This document shows positions 27,669-36,052 of a stretch of DNA of 64,000 nt, one piece after another; within the stretch, counting starts at the first letter, position 1; each line of letters starts with the position of its first letter. The notes beneath the pieces were generated by a model. That model ran no database searches. It was given only the letters and a program-made list of their open reading frames with translations, and was not told the origin of the DNA. The DNA lies in contig NZ_JANHDP010000007.1 in the NCBI RefSeq assembly GCF_024494695.1, positions 192,462 through 256,461 on the forward strand. Direction: 5' to 3'. This DNA comes from Natronoarchaeum rubrum. Lineage in GTDB: Archaea > Halobacteriota > Halobacteria > Halobacteriales > Natronoarchaeaceae. The position numbers and the translations under genes are program-made.

Positions 27669-28871
27669 ATGACGGTCACACGTACAGTCAAAGTCAAACT
27701 CAGTGTCCCAGCTAGTGCCGTGTCTGTACTCGAAGAGACTGCCTCTCGGTTTCGTTACTGTGCAAATCAGACAAGCGACTGGGCCTGGGACGACTCTGGC
27801 TCCTGTGTGACCAGCATCAAAGCGGCCAATCAGGAACTGTACGACTCCCTCAAATCGAATACTGGCCTGCACGCAAATCTCGTCCAGAAAGCGATTGGAC
27901 GTGGGATTGAAGCTGTTCGTTCTGGAGTCGCTCGTAAAAGCAATTCCCAGCGGACCTCAAAGCCGAGGTTCAACTCGAATAGTATCGTCTATGATAAGCG
28001 CGCGGCGACGTTCTACCGAGACCGTGTCTCCCTCTCGACGATTGAGGGGCGCATCGAGTGTGCGTACGTTCTTCCTGATGACCCAGAATCACCCCACCAA
28101 CGCTATCTGTTGAACTCTGACTTTGAGTTTAGAACGAGCACTCTGCATCAGCGGGGGTCTGATTGGTATCTTCATGCGACGATGCAAAAGCCATCTTCAC
28201 AACCGAGTTCGTCCGAGCACAGAACAGTCCTCGGTGTCGATCTTGGTGTGAACAATCTCGCTGTGACTTCGACTGGTAGCTTCTGGTCAGGAGCTGAGCT
28301 TCACCATTGGCGTCGTGAGTACGAACGACGACGTAAATCATTGCAACAATGTGGTACTCGATGGGCCAATCAGGCGATGAAATCAGTCAGTAGTACTGAG
28401 ACAAATCACCTTGCCCAGTATCTTCATACGCTTGCCAACGAGCTTGTCAACGAAGCTCGAACGTATGGATGTCGTGTTATCGTATTTGAGAACCTGGTCA
28501 ATATCAGAGACCGTCTCTCACAGGCAAGTTGGCACCATATCTGGGCATTTCGACGACTCCGCGAGTACGTGACCTACAAAGCAGAGGCCTACGGAATATC
28601 AGTTGATCTGGTTTCGCCAACGTATACCTCACAACGTTGTTCTACGTGTGGTCACACGGACGATCAGAATCGGTCGCAGTCGACGTTTCGGTGTATAGAA
28701 TGTGGATATGAGAATCATGCCGACTACAATGCAGCGAAGAATATTGGAGTTCAGTATCTCCATGGTCACCAAACTGGAGACGATGGAGGCGCACCTGTAG
28801 GTGTGCGCTTGAACAGCGGTATCCTCTCACTGGATGGGATCAGAGCGGATCCATCTCAAAGAACTAGATAA
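27669..28871 (+). CDS. tnpB: RNA-guided endonuclease TnpB (IS1341-type)
   Basis: A 400-residue TnpB with a complete RuvC site. Asp191 lies in VLGVDLGVNNLAV, Glu274 in VIVFENLVNI and Asp352 in NHADYNAAKNIG. The Cys4 zinc knuckle is Cys324, Cys327, Cys342 and Cys345. TnpB proteins are guided by an RNA from the element's right end to cut the empty donor site and so help the element persist. All catalytic residues are present and there is no frameshift, so the protein should be active. Codon use is less GC-rich than the genes to the left. The 3' coding end overlaps a hairpin likely to be part of the guide RNA scaffold. Confidence 0.92.
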   Translation: MTVTRTVKVKLSVPASAVSVLEETASRFRYCANQTSDWAWDDSGSCVTSIKAANQELYDSLKSNTGLHANLVQKAIGRGIEAVRSGVARKSNSQRTSKPRFNSNSIVYDKRAATFYRDRVSLSTIEGRIECAYVLPDDPESPHQRYLLNSDFEFRTSTLHQRGSDWYLHATMQKPSSQPSSSEHRTVLGVDLGVNNLAVTSTGSFWSGAELHHWRREYERRRKSLQQCGTRWANQAMKSVSSTETNHLAQYLHTLANELVNEARTYGCRVIVFENLVNIRDRLSQASWHHIWAFRRLREYVTYKAEAYGISVDLVSPTYTSQRCSTCGHTDDQNRSQSTFRCIECGYENHADYNAAKNIGVQYLHGHQTGDDGGAPVGVRLNSGILSLDGIRADPSQRTR

Positions 28872-28926
28872 ATACACGCTGAAAGCCATTCCTTGGCTAT
28901 CCTACGCGAACCACACTTTGATGTGG
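28789..28926 (+). ncRNA. Candidate TnpB guide-RNA (omega/reRNA) scaffold at element right end
   Basis: Three hairpins follow in series. The first has stem GCGCAC/GTGCGC (28789-28808) inside the tnpB 3' end. The second has AGCCA/TGGCT (28884-28898) and the third CCACA/TGTGG (28911-28926), both just past the stop codon. IS1341-type tnpB genes of haloarchaea are known to make sense overlapping transcripts from this position, and TnpB guides end at the element's right boundary. The exact 5' end, processing and guide sequence are unknown, so this is a position-based prediction. Confidence 0.4.
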
Positions 28927-28966
28927 GATATGGTTATAGAGGTGCTCAGCCTACTCAGTCTGACCA

Positions 28967-29122
28967 TCAACTGCTCGACGACCGTGCCGCTCGAACCTCT
29001 GATCCGCTACGCGTCAGGTCATCACAGTTCGGACAGGCGCGCGGATGCTCGACATCACGAGGCGTGAAAACCCGGACATACGACCGTGTTACGTGGGAGT
29101 CGCAGTTTTTACAGGTTGGCAT
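28967..29122 (-). CDS. Small zinc-ribbon protein (DUF7563-like, 51 aa)
   Basis: A 51-residue frame from the ATG ending at 29122: MPTCKNCDSHVTRSYVRVF, then TPRDVEHPRACPNCDDLTRS. Two CxxC pairs spaced about 25 residues apart would bind one zinc. The sequence closely follows the pattern of the haloarchaeal DUF7563 family of about 50-residue zinc proteins, whose function is unknown. A TATA-like ACTTATAAC lies about 25-33 bases upstream, consistent with leaderless expression. The gene is convergent with tnpB and starts just right of the element's candidate end. Confidence 0.7.
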   Translation of the reverse strand: MPTCKNCDSHVTRSYVRVFTPRDVEHPRACPNCDDLTRSGSEVRAARSSSS

Positions 29123-29286
29123 CGTCCAGTCGAGGTATTGGAATAGTTATAAGTTTTCTGCTGGGACAAATTAAGACTGAACATTCCGTTGAACATCAGG
29201 ACGCTCTCTTCGTTCGAGGCCCTATTCAGTGACACTACTAGTCGTTAGATATGCCTATCAAACACTCATACCGCTGAATAACTCTC

Positions 29287-29580
29287 TTATTCGTTTGCCG
29301 ATACCGGTTCGCCGTCTTCCATCTGCCATTCGAGTTCAACCTCAAACTCGGCCTCGTCGTCGGTAACCTCGTACTCGACTTCCAGCTCGAAGTGCTCTGG
29401 AACCGCCACAGTGAAGCTGTTTTCCCCTTCGATATCGACCGTCCCGTTCTCGACACCATCAGCGACTTCACGGAGGATTCCCGCCCCGTCTGCTCGACTC
29501 ATCACCCGCTCACCTTCACGCTCAGTCTCGTCATCTGCCGATTCCGCTTCGGCCTCAGATTCTTGTTGGTCGTTTGCCAT
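29287..29580 (-). CDS. Amphi-Trp domain-containing protein
   Basis: A 97-residue acidic protein from the ATG ending at 29580. After a disordered Glu-rich lead (MANDQQESEAEAESADDETE) comes a domain of about 60 residues. It starts MSRADGAGILREVADGVENG and continues with VAVPEHFELEVEYEV and ends in FEVELEWQMED, the alternating pattern of the amphi-Trp domain common in haloarchaea. The domain is named for a conserved Trp in an amphipathic strand, here in ELEWQM. The function is unknown. No operon partner is adjacent. Confidence 0.8.
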   Translation of the reverse strand: MANDQQESEAEAESADDETEREGERVMSRADGAGILREVADGVENGTVDIEGENSFTVAVPEHFELEVEYEVTDDEAEFEVELEWQMEDGEPVSANE

Positions 29581-29656
29581 ACCGGAGTTACAACGACTGC
29601 CCATAAAATATCTCGGGCCTCATTTCACCAAATTTGATCGGCAGTAGTCACCACGT

Positions 29657-29902
29657 CTATTGACTGTCATCGGAAGGCGCCTCACTGGATTGAGTGAACA
29701 ATGGATCTTCTGGACTACCCTCGGGAGTTATGAACCTGTCACTCGCTGCGGGGTCCAACAGAATTGCTCCACTGGTTTTCTCCTGCAAGTCCTGTTCCAA
29801 ACTTAGCACTTCCCTTCTAACTCGCGTTCATAATCAGAACGGGGGCTTTAGAACAGTTAATAGCTCCTCTAGTCTGATTATGTGGGTCCTCAGATCGATC
29901 AT
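29657..29902 (-). pseudogene. 82-codon frame interrupted by two in-frame TGA codons
   Basis: Reading from the ATG ending at 29902 gives MIDLRTHIIRLEELLTVLKP, then PF, then TGA-TTA-TGA. The same frame then continues without any break as TRVRREVLSLEQDLQEKTSG and onwards (ILLDPAASDRFITPEG) to a TAG at 29657. Both halves look protein-like, and an AT-rich box lies about 25-30 bases upstream. A decayed gene is the simplest reading; the interruptions could derive from TGG (Trp). I do not recognise the family. Each half alone would be a very short peptide. Confidence 0.4.
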
Positions 29903-30588
29903 ATCTATTCCAATGGACCGCTAAATACTGTTAAATCTGCAAAAGCAAGCCAACTAGGACGGGCCCTCGAAACCAAGCCCCCATTCGGGAACCTCGGTAA
30001 AAACACCTGCAGCGGGCGGCTATCGCTCGAATGGACTCACCAGCGTGCAATCGCCGATCTCGATCCACGGCCAGCTATTACGTCATAACCTGCTCCCCTC
30101 TTGCGGTTTCGGGGATGCTTGACGACGTCGACGCCACAGATCTCACACCCCAGTTGTCCGAAACGGCCAGAAACTGGCTCGCTACGCGCTCCACCACACA
30201 ATCAACGCAATGGCATCACCACGACTTCGTCACGTCATGCTTCCTAGATCACTCTCACAAAACCCTTTCAGCACCGCTCTTGCGGTGCGGAACGCCGATT
30301 ATGAACACTACGTGACTACCGCAGCACCGTCTAGCTGCCGTTTTGACGCCGTATGATGCCTCAAACCGGCTATGATCCGGTCATCATCCACATCCAGCCG
30401 CGACTCCCACAGAATGCAGATAGCGACCGACGACTACGGACCATCGGTGCAATGACTGCTGTCAAGCACCGAGCGCGACCGATACGCGGCCGCTATCCAG
30501 CAAGGGGATACTCTCTTGCGAGAGGCGTCCCATGCCGTCTCGTTTGAACCGCTGTTGGCTTTATTGCTTTTCCAGAGGAACTACTGGT
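29903..30588. other. Long gene-poor stretch, no coherent gene
   Basis: About 690 bases of lower-GC sequence without a convincing coding frame on either strand. Short open frames give compositionally random products. One minus-strand segment around 30060-30160 reads GCEICGVDVVKHPRNRKRG, with a CxxC pair that may be a scrap of a zinc-binding protein, but no start or clear end is visible. A small hairpin (GCACCGC/GCGGTGC, 30271-30288) is present. A TATA-like TTTATTGCTTTT at about 30560-30571 precedes the gene at 30589. Confidence 0.4.
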
Positions 30589-31062
30589 ATGGCGTTCGAT
30601 ATCGAGGTTCCAGAACCACCAGACCTCTCGAACCGAGGGATGCCGCGCGAGTTCGAGTGGCAAGAAGAAACGCTCGGGTCGGAGGACTTCTACCGCGAGG
30701 ACATCGAAGACCTGCTCCAGGAGGGTGCGTGGACGGAGGGAGTCAACGAGTGGGCCGAGTACACGAATCTCGATGAAGAGCACGTTCGAATCGTCAGCGA
30801 CCTTGGCCTGTTCCAGGTGTTTGACTTCTACTGGGACCCGACCGAAGACTACCTTCGCTTCGATGCGCCAACGATTCCGGACGACTGGCGGGAGCGAGAG
30901 GCAACTGAGTCGCTCGATTCGAGCACGGTTTCGATGATTGACGGCGAGTTAGATGATCTCGGCCGAGCGGTACAGGAGAGCTTGGAGGACTACCTCGAAC
31001 GGAACGACGAAGCGTCCGACTATGGGTGGGGTGAGGAAACGTACGGTAAACGTGAAGAGTGA
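30589..31062 (+). CDS. Hypothetical acidic protein (157 aa)
   Basis: A 157-residue protein starting MAFDIEVPEPPDLSNRGMP. It is acidic and rich in Trp, Tyr and Phe (EFEWQEETLGSEDFYRED, then LFQVFDFYWDPTEDYLRFD), with no cysteine and no membrane helix. I recognise no family. The TATA-like TTTATTGC about 28 bases upstream supports a leaderless start at this ATG rather than an in-frame upstream codon. It lies about 125 bases before the lipoprotein/hydrolase gene on the same strand, so the two may be separate units. Confidence 0.55.
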   Translation: MAFDIEVPEPPDLSNRGMPREFEWQEETLGSEDFYREDIEDLLQEGAWTEGVNEWAEYTNLDEEHVRIVSDLGLFQVFDFYWDPTEDYLRFDAPTIPDDWREREATESLDSSTVSMIDGELDDLGRAVQESLEDYLERNDEASDYGWGEETYGKREE

Positions 31063-31187
31063 TTCCAGTCACTACAGCCCGTTCGACGGAGTCCGACGAT
31101 ACAGATTTTCTGTGTAGCAAGTAATCACTCCTGCTCGTTGATCTTCACGGACGGAACACTCATCCATTCCGCCCGAATACACCGATT

Positions 31188-32660
31188 ATGAACCGAGCGG
31201 TCCTCGTGGTCGCCGTGGTGCTTCTCGTCGGTCTTGCAGGATGTACAGGCACCACCGGAGATACCGGGGACACGATCGACGACCCGCAGGCCGTTGGAGA
31301 TGCTATCGATGTCGTCGACATGACCGTTGCGGATGTCTCGCCCGAGGAAGAGTCTATTGTCCTCGAGAACACTGCCGATGAGCCCGTCGACCTTTCCGGA
31401 TACGAGCTCCGTGATCGAGAGGGCGGACAAGTCGATGGCGGCCTTTCGCCACTTTCGTTTCCGAGCGAGTTCATCCTCGAACCCGGGGAGACGGTACGAG
31501 TAACGACCGGTGACGGTGAGGCAACAGAGACCGAGCTGTACTGGGGATACAACGTCAACATCTGGCGGGACGACGGCGACGTGGTTCGACTCGTCGACGC
31601 CGATGGTCAGGTCGTGATGGAGCACGCCTACGGCGACATGGAGGGCGCCGGATCGGACGGTAACGCCGGCGATGAGAACGGCGACGCCAATAACGGGACC
31701 GACGACGAGAGCGATGAAGACACCCAGCATACTGTCGACGGCGAACTCGAAATTCACCACATCGACGTTGGGCAGGGTGACGCAACGCTCATCGTCACGC
31801 CGGCCAACGAGACGATACTGATCGACAGCGGCGATTGGCGCCAAGACGGTAGTGAGGTGATCGACTACCTCGAAGGACAGGGCATCGACCGGATCGACCA
31901 CCTGGTCGCGACGCACGCCGACGCCGACCATATCGGCGGTCACGCCGCCGTGATCGAACACTTCGAGACGAACGGTGAGGGCGTTGGGACCGCGTACGAT
32001 TCGGGCGTCCCATCGGATTCAGCGACCTACGATAACTACCTCGATGCCGTCGACGAACACGACGTCGAACTGCTCATCGTCGAACGCGGTACCGAACTGC
32101 CCCTGGAAGGAAACATCACCGCGAAGGTGTTGCACCCGCCCGCGGAGACCGGCAGTGACGTCAACGAGAACAGTATCGTGCTGACGTTCGAGTTCGGCGA
32201 GTTCCAGTATGTGACGACCGGCGACGTCGACACCGATGTCGAACAGCAACTGGTCGAAGAGCGGGCCAGCGACCTCGAGGGCGACGTGTACAAGGTCGGC
32301 CATCACGGGTCCTCAACCTCCTCGAGCGAGGCCTTGCTGGACACTATGAACCCGGAGATCGCAGTCATCTCCAGCGCCTACGACTCCCAGTACGGCCACC
32401 CGAACGATATCGTGCTCGAACGATTCGCCGAGCGGAATATCGAGACGTACTGGACGGGCGTCCACGGCGATGTCGTAGTCCGAACCGACGGGACCACGAT
32501 CACTGTAGAGCCACAGGAGTCGTTCTCAACGGATCCCGAGGACATCCTCGAGGAAACACCCGACTCCGACGAAACGGCGACTGTGCGGCCACCCAGCCCG
32601 CTTATCGCAGGCAGTGTAGCCAGTGGGATTGATGGAACTGCCGCGCCTGTACTGGAGTAA
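31188..32660 (+). CDS. Lipid-anchored ComEC-like metallo-beta-lactamase protein with lamin-tail domain
   Basis: A 490-residue exported protein. The signal peptide ends in lipobox L16-A17-G18-Cys19. Residues about 40-150 resemble a lamin-tail domain (SIVLENTADEPVDLSGYELR). After an acidic linker, residues about 185-450 form a metallo-beta-lactamase domain with HHIDVGQGDATLIV, ATHADADHIGGHAAV and VGHHGSSTSSSE, like the hydrolase domain of ComEC/Rec2 but without its membrane channel. It likely acts outside the cell on nucleic acid or phosphoesters; this is inference. A DUF3006-like gene follows after three bases, a pairing often seen with such proteins. Confidence 0.85.
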   Translation: MNRAVLVVAVVLLVGLAGCTGTTGDTGDTIDDPQAVGDAIDVVDMTVADVSPEEESIVLENTADEPVDLSGYELRDREGGQVDGGLSPLSFPSEFILEPGETVRVTTGDGEATETELYWGYNVNIWRDDGDVVRLVDADGQVVMEHAYGDMEGAGSDGNAGDENGDANNGTDDESDEDTQHTVDGELEIHHIDVGQGDATLIVTPANETILIDSGDWRQDGSEVIDYLEGQGIDRIDHLVATHADADHIGGHAAVIEHFETNGEGVGTAYDSGVPSDSATYDNYLDAVDEHDVELLIVERGTELPLEGNITAKVLHPPAETGSDVNENSIVLTFEFGEFQYVTTGDVDTDVEQQLVEERASDLEGDVYKVGHHGSSTSSSEALLDTMNPEIAVISSAYDSQYGHPNDIVLERFAERNIETYWTGVHGDVVVRTDGTTITVEPQESFSTDPEDILEETPDSDETATVRPPSPLIAGSVASGIDGTAAPVLE

Positions 32661-32663
32661 GCA

Positions 32664-32942
32664 ATGGAGGGGACCTATACCGCCGTTGTCGACCGGATCG
32701 AGGACGGCGATATTGCCGTGATCCTGATCGAGGAAGACGGTCAGGTGATCGAGCAACTGGATATCGCTGCTGATCGATTGCCCGAGCCCGCTCAAACGGA
32801 TGGTGGCGTGCTTTCGGTAACGCTCGAAGAGGGCGAGATCGTCTCGATGGAGTACCAGGAGGAGGCAACGCGAGACCGCCGAGAGTCCGCACAGGAGAAG
32901 CTGGATCGGCTGTCCGAACGGTTGTCCGATCGCGAGGAATGA
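32664..32942 (+). CDS. DUF3006-like small protein
   Basis: A 92-residue protein starting MEGTYTAVVDRIEDGDIAVI. The first 60 residues form a short beta-rich module (VDRIEDGDIAVILIEEDGQV, then GVLSVTLEEGEIVSMEYQ) typical of DUF3006 proteins, which accompany ComEC-like hydrolases in many genomes. The last 25 residues are a charged helix (SAQEKLDRLSERLSDREE). It begins 3 bases after the lipoprotein gene, so they form one transcript. The biochemical role is unknown; there is no signal peptide, so it would stay in the cytoplasm. Confidence 0.75.
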   Translation: MEGTYTAVVDRIEDGDIAVILIEEDGQVIEQLDIAADRLPEPAQTDGGVLSVTLEEGEIVSMEYQEEATRDRRESAQEKLDRLSERLSDREE

Positions 32943-33107
32943 GTCGACGCCTGCTGTAGAAGCTATCAGCAGTGTTCAGGCAAAGAGCCCAACCGGTTCT
33001 TTCGCGGATGATGATACGGACCAACCGCTCAGTAGATGTGCGAACTGAACGCTGGGGGATCTACCAGTCGTAGATGATCTCCGTAGCGTCGTGAAAAAGT
33101 GAAATGA

Positions 33108-35834
33108 TTACCTGGCAGCACGTCGCCCGAGAACGAATACTAGCAAGGCCAACAATATCGGTCCCGCCATACTCTCCAGGATCATAATGAATTCTCCCAC
33201 CCTGCCCGTGGCTTCTAGAAGTGGATCGCCGGTAAAGAAGACCGACACGCTATGAAAAAGCGAGGAGACCATAACCGAGGGATGTTCAGCGATGGTCTCC
33301 ACCGTGACCGGCGTCCCACCCATCCGTTTTACCGTTCCAGATGTCAGATAGACTAGCCAGAACAGCCCAATGACTAGCCCCGATATGCTGAGAATTCGGC
33401 CAAAGCTCTCACCATAGACGAAGACCCACCGTTGCACCTCCGCGAAGAGCCACTCTTTCCGCTCACCCTTCTGTCTAAGGAACTTTCTACGCATCTCCTG
33501 CCGTCGCTTGAACATCGCCGACTGGAGAGTCGGGTACCCGTTCTGGCGCGCCAACTCCTCAAGTCGCCGATACACGCTCGCTGCCTGTCGGAGCTGAACA
33601 TTCAGCAGGTCTTCGGTGGTCTCCTCTCGCTCAGGATGTTCGGCCGCGAGGGATTCCTCCGGTGTGTCCGGGGGTGCATCTGTGTCGTATCGGATCCACT
33701 GTTTGACCGTCGGGTCGCTAATCGGTCCCGCTTCGATGAACTGTGTCTTGCTGTCGATACGTACACCGTCGGTGGTCGCGCCGAACAGATAGGCTCCGGC
33801 CAAGTTCGAACCAGTTAGATCCGCACCCTCCATAGAGACGCGAACCAACACTGCATCTCGAAAGCTCGCGCGCTCACAGTCGGCACCGATGAAAGATCCT
33901 TCTTGCAGTAGCGCGTTGTCAAAGATGGCCCGCTCAAGGTTCGCATCCTTAAAATCGGCATCCTTACAGCGCGCATCGGTGAAATCCACGTCAACAAGGT
34001 GCGAGTCTGGGAGGCTCGCATCCTCAAGGATTGCCTTTGAAAGATCGGCTGCGGGTTCATCGGCCCCCTCGCCAACCCATGCCCGTGAGAGATTTGCCCC
34101 GGTGAGATTTGAGCCAGAGAGGTCGGCACCAATCAGCACTGTCTCGGTGAAATCCCCCCAACTGAAATCCCCTGAGCAGAGATTTGCTCCGTTAAGGTAT
34201 GCAGCCCGAAACGATATCTCAACGGCTTCCACGTTAGTGAGATCGGCACCCGTGATGTCTGCCTCTGAAAAATCTGCACTAGGTAGCGATGCCTCAGCGA
34301 ATGTCGGTGACTCATCTGCTTGATACCTCTGAGTAACTGCTTTGAAATCCGCCTCTGGAAGCTCGGTCTCAGAGAAGTCAGCACCACCGATCTCCGTGCT
34401 GGAGAAGTCGACCCTATAGTCCTCAGGGTCCTCGGTGTGAGAACGGGAGGAGGAGGCCCCATTGAACACACTGTCCCTCAGGCGGGCTCCTGCGAATGTC
34501 GTACCCCGTAGATACGTGTTCGACATATCGGCACTGGTGAGGTTCGCTTGCGAGAGGTCCGCATCAGTAAGCGTCGCAAATCTCATATTTGTCTCTGAGA
34601 GATTAACTCCTGAGAGATTTCCTCCGCTAAGCTTGCTACCGACGAAATCGCTCTTTTCCTTCCCAAATCGAGAATCCGAATCGGGATTTTCCGATAGGTC
34701 GGCATCGCGCAGTGAGGCTAGACTGAAGTCTGCACCCCTCGCACGGCCGATTCTAGCCCGAGGAAGGAATGCACCTGACAAATCTGCTCCGGTCAAGCTG
34801 TATTCGGAGAAGTCGGCGTCGGGTAGGTAGGTGTTAGATAGATGTTGTTTGGCCTGCCGCGAAAGCTGATCATGACGGACGAGATCCGTGATGGTGAGAT
34901 AGACGCTATGTTCCTTCTCAATTGAGAAGCCATCGGGAAGGTCTGCCCCGAACAGCGTGGTATGCGAGTAGGTATTCTCTTCGAGATTTGCTGTCGACAG
35001 ATTGCTCCCACCAAGACTCGCTTTGGAAAGGTCAGTGCGTTCAAGCGATGCATTGGTGAAATCCGTACACCGGAGATCTGCCTCGTTAAGGGTCGTGCGA
35101 AGCAGGGTCGCATTTTCAAGATACGCCTGGGAGATGCGAGCGCCGGTGAGGGTGGCGTCAGTAAGATTTGCACCCGAGAAGTTTCCACGCCAGAGTATCG
35201 CTTCCGACCCATCAATGTCCGTTAGATCTGCGCCCTCGAAATTGACTTTTGCGTGCCACTTTCGGGAGTCGTTAGATAGCTCGTCTGCGTGGTATCGCTC
35301 GGAGCTGTCGACCCCGGAGATATCCACTTCCCGTAGAACAGCATCTGAGAAGTCGACATACCGAATCCGGGCATCGGAGAGATTGGCCATCTTCAATCTC
35401 GTTTTAGAGAAATTGGTTGGGTCGTTCCAGATTCCCTCTAGGTTCGTTTCCGAAAGGTCTGCCCCGGCAAGGGAAGCGCCTGAGAAGTTCGAACCACGGA
35501 GCCAGACCCCATGGAAGAGAAGCTCATCACGAAGGCTCTGATTCGCCAACTCGGCACCATCCAGTAGTTCGGTCACTGGGGCGTTCAATTCCCGAATTTC
35601 AGCTGGGGCACGGGCTGCACGCAACCTGTCGATAGGCTTCTCACCAACTAGTTCGGAATCCGCATGCCAGATACAGTGGCCGGTATCTTTCCATACCTCT
35701 CGGTAACAGCAACTCTGACGGTCCGGTTCGTCATCCTCTTGATGGTCCTCCGGCCAAGCGTATCCACACCGATCCACTGGATGGCCCTCAGTCATCGTTC
35801 TGTTCGCTCTTTTACTCGTCCAATTAGCACTCAC
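33108..35834 (-). CDS. Giant pentapeptide-repeat membrane protein
   Basis: About 908 residues. The N-terminus has a Cys/His-rich segment (DRCGYAWPED, then CCYREVWKDTGHCIWHADSE) that could bind zinc. Residues about 90-690 are many pentapeptide units of the A(D/N)LSx type (LRGSNFSGASLAGADLSETN), predicted to form a right-handed quadrilateral helix. A helical linker leads to two membrane helices near the C-terminus (ILSISGLVIGLFWLVYLTSG and MAGPILLALLVFVLG) with a re-entrant-looking segment between them. The GTG start has a TATA-like TATAATT about 30 bases upstream; an ATG 39 bases downstream is possible. Function unknown. Confidence 0.8.
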   Translation of the reverse strand: MSANWTSKRANRTMTEGHPVDRCGYAWPEDHQEDDEPDRQSCCYREVWKDTGHCIWHADSELVGEKPIDRLRAARAPAEIRELNAPVTELLDGAELANQSLRDELLFHGVWLRGSNFSGASLAGADLSETNLEGIWNDPTNFSKTRLKMANLSDARIRYVDFSDAVLREVDISGVDSSERYHADELSNDSRKWHAKVNFEGADLTDIDGSEAILWRGNFSGANLTDATLTGARISQAYLENATLLRTTLNEADLRCTDFTNASLERTDLSKASLGGSNLSTANLEENTYSHTTLFGADLPDGFSIEKEHSVYLTITDLVRHDQLSRQAKQHLSNTYLPDADFSEYSLTGADLSGAFLPRARIGRARGADFSLASLRDADLSENPDSDSRFGKEKSDFVGSKLSGGNLSGVNLSETNMRFATLTDADLSQANLTSADMSNTYLRGTTFAGARLRDSVFNGASSSRSHTEDPEDYRVDFSSTEIGGADFSETELPEADFKAVTQRYQADESPTFAEASLPSADFSEADITGADLTNVEAVEISFRAAYLNGANLCSGDFSWGDFTETVLIGADLSGSNLTGANLSRAWVGEGADEPAADLSKAILEDASLPDSHLVDVDFTDARCKDADFKDANLERAIFDNALLQEGSFIGADCERASFRDAVLVRVSMEGADLTGSNLAGAYLFGATTDGVRIDSKTQFIEAGPISDPTVKQWIRYDTDAPPDTPEESLAAEHPEREETTEDLLNVQLRQAASVYRRLEELARQNGYPTLQSAMFKRRQEMRRKFLRQKGERKEWLFAEVQRWVFVYGESFGRILSISGLVIGLFWLVYLTSGTVKRMGGTPVTVETIAEHPSVMVSSLFHSVSVFFTGDPLLEATGRVGEFIMILESMAGPILLALLVFVLGRRAAR

Positions 35835-36007
35835 TTATTGCTGCCGAAAAATAGGAACTGGAATTATAGAAGTGACCTTATGTAGAGAGGGATGCCAGTG
35901 CTAGCTTTCCTCGGAGTGTCAGCAACTGCTTGATTACTTTGCAGACTCTGCATCAGTCTCCACGCGTAGTATCGTCTTTGTGGGTGCAGACAGATGCCTC
36001 GTTTTTC

Positions 36008-36032
36008 GCAGCCGACGACGGGCGTCGGCTGC
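36008..36032. repeat. Perfect 10-bp inverted repeat upstream of recombinase operon
   Basis: GCAGCCGACG (36008-36017) and CGTCGGCTGC (36023-36032) are exact reverse complements around a 5-base loop ACGGG. The palindrome ends 20 bases before the ATG at 36053. It could be an operator or a recombinase-binding site, or a stem in the 5' leader; the sequence alone does not decide. A run of five T precedes it. Confidence 0.7.
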
Positions 36033-36052
36033 ATTCCAGTAGCCACACTACA

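Larger units (their letters stand above)
27644..28926 (+). mobile_element. IS200/IS605-family (IS1341-type) element carrying only tnpB
   Basis: The element contains an intact tnpB and no tnpA, as in IS1341-type derivatives. The ends are not defined: IS200/IS605 elements lack terminal inverted repeats and target duplications and instead carry subterminal hairpins. Hairpins at 28884-28898 and 28911-28926 are candidates for the right end. The left boundary is set arbitrarily after the shared TATA box. It sits exactly where GC-rich core sequence gives way to lower-GC accessory sequence. Confidence 0.55.
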
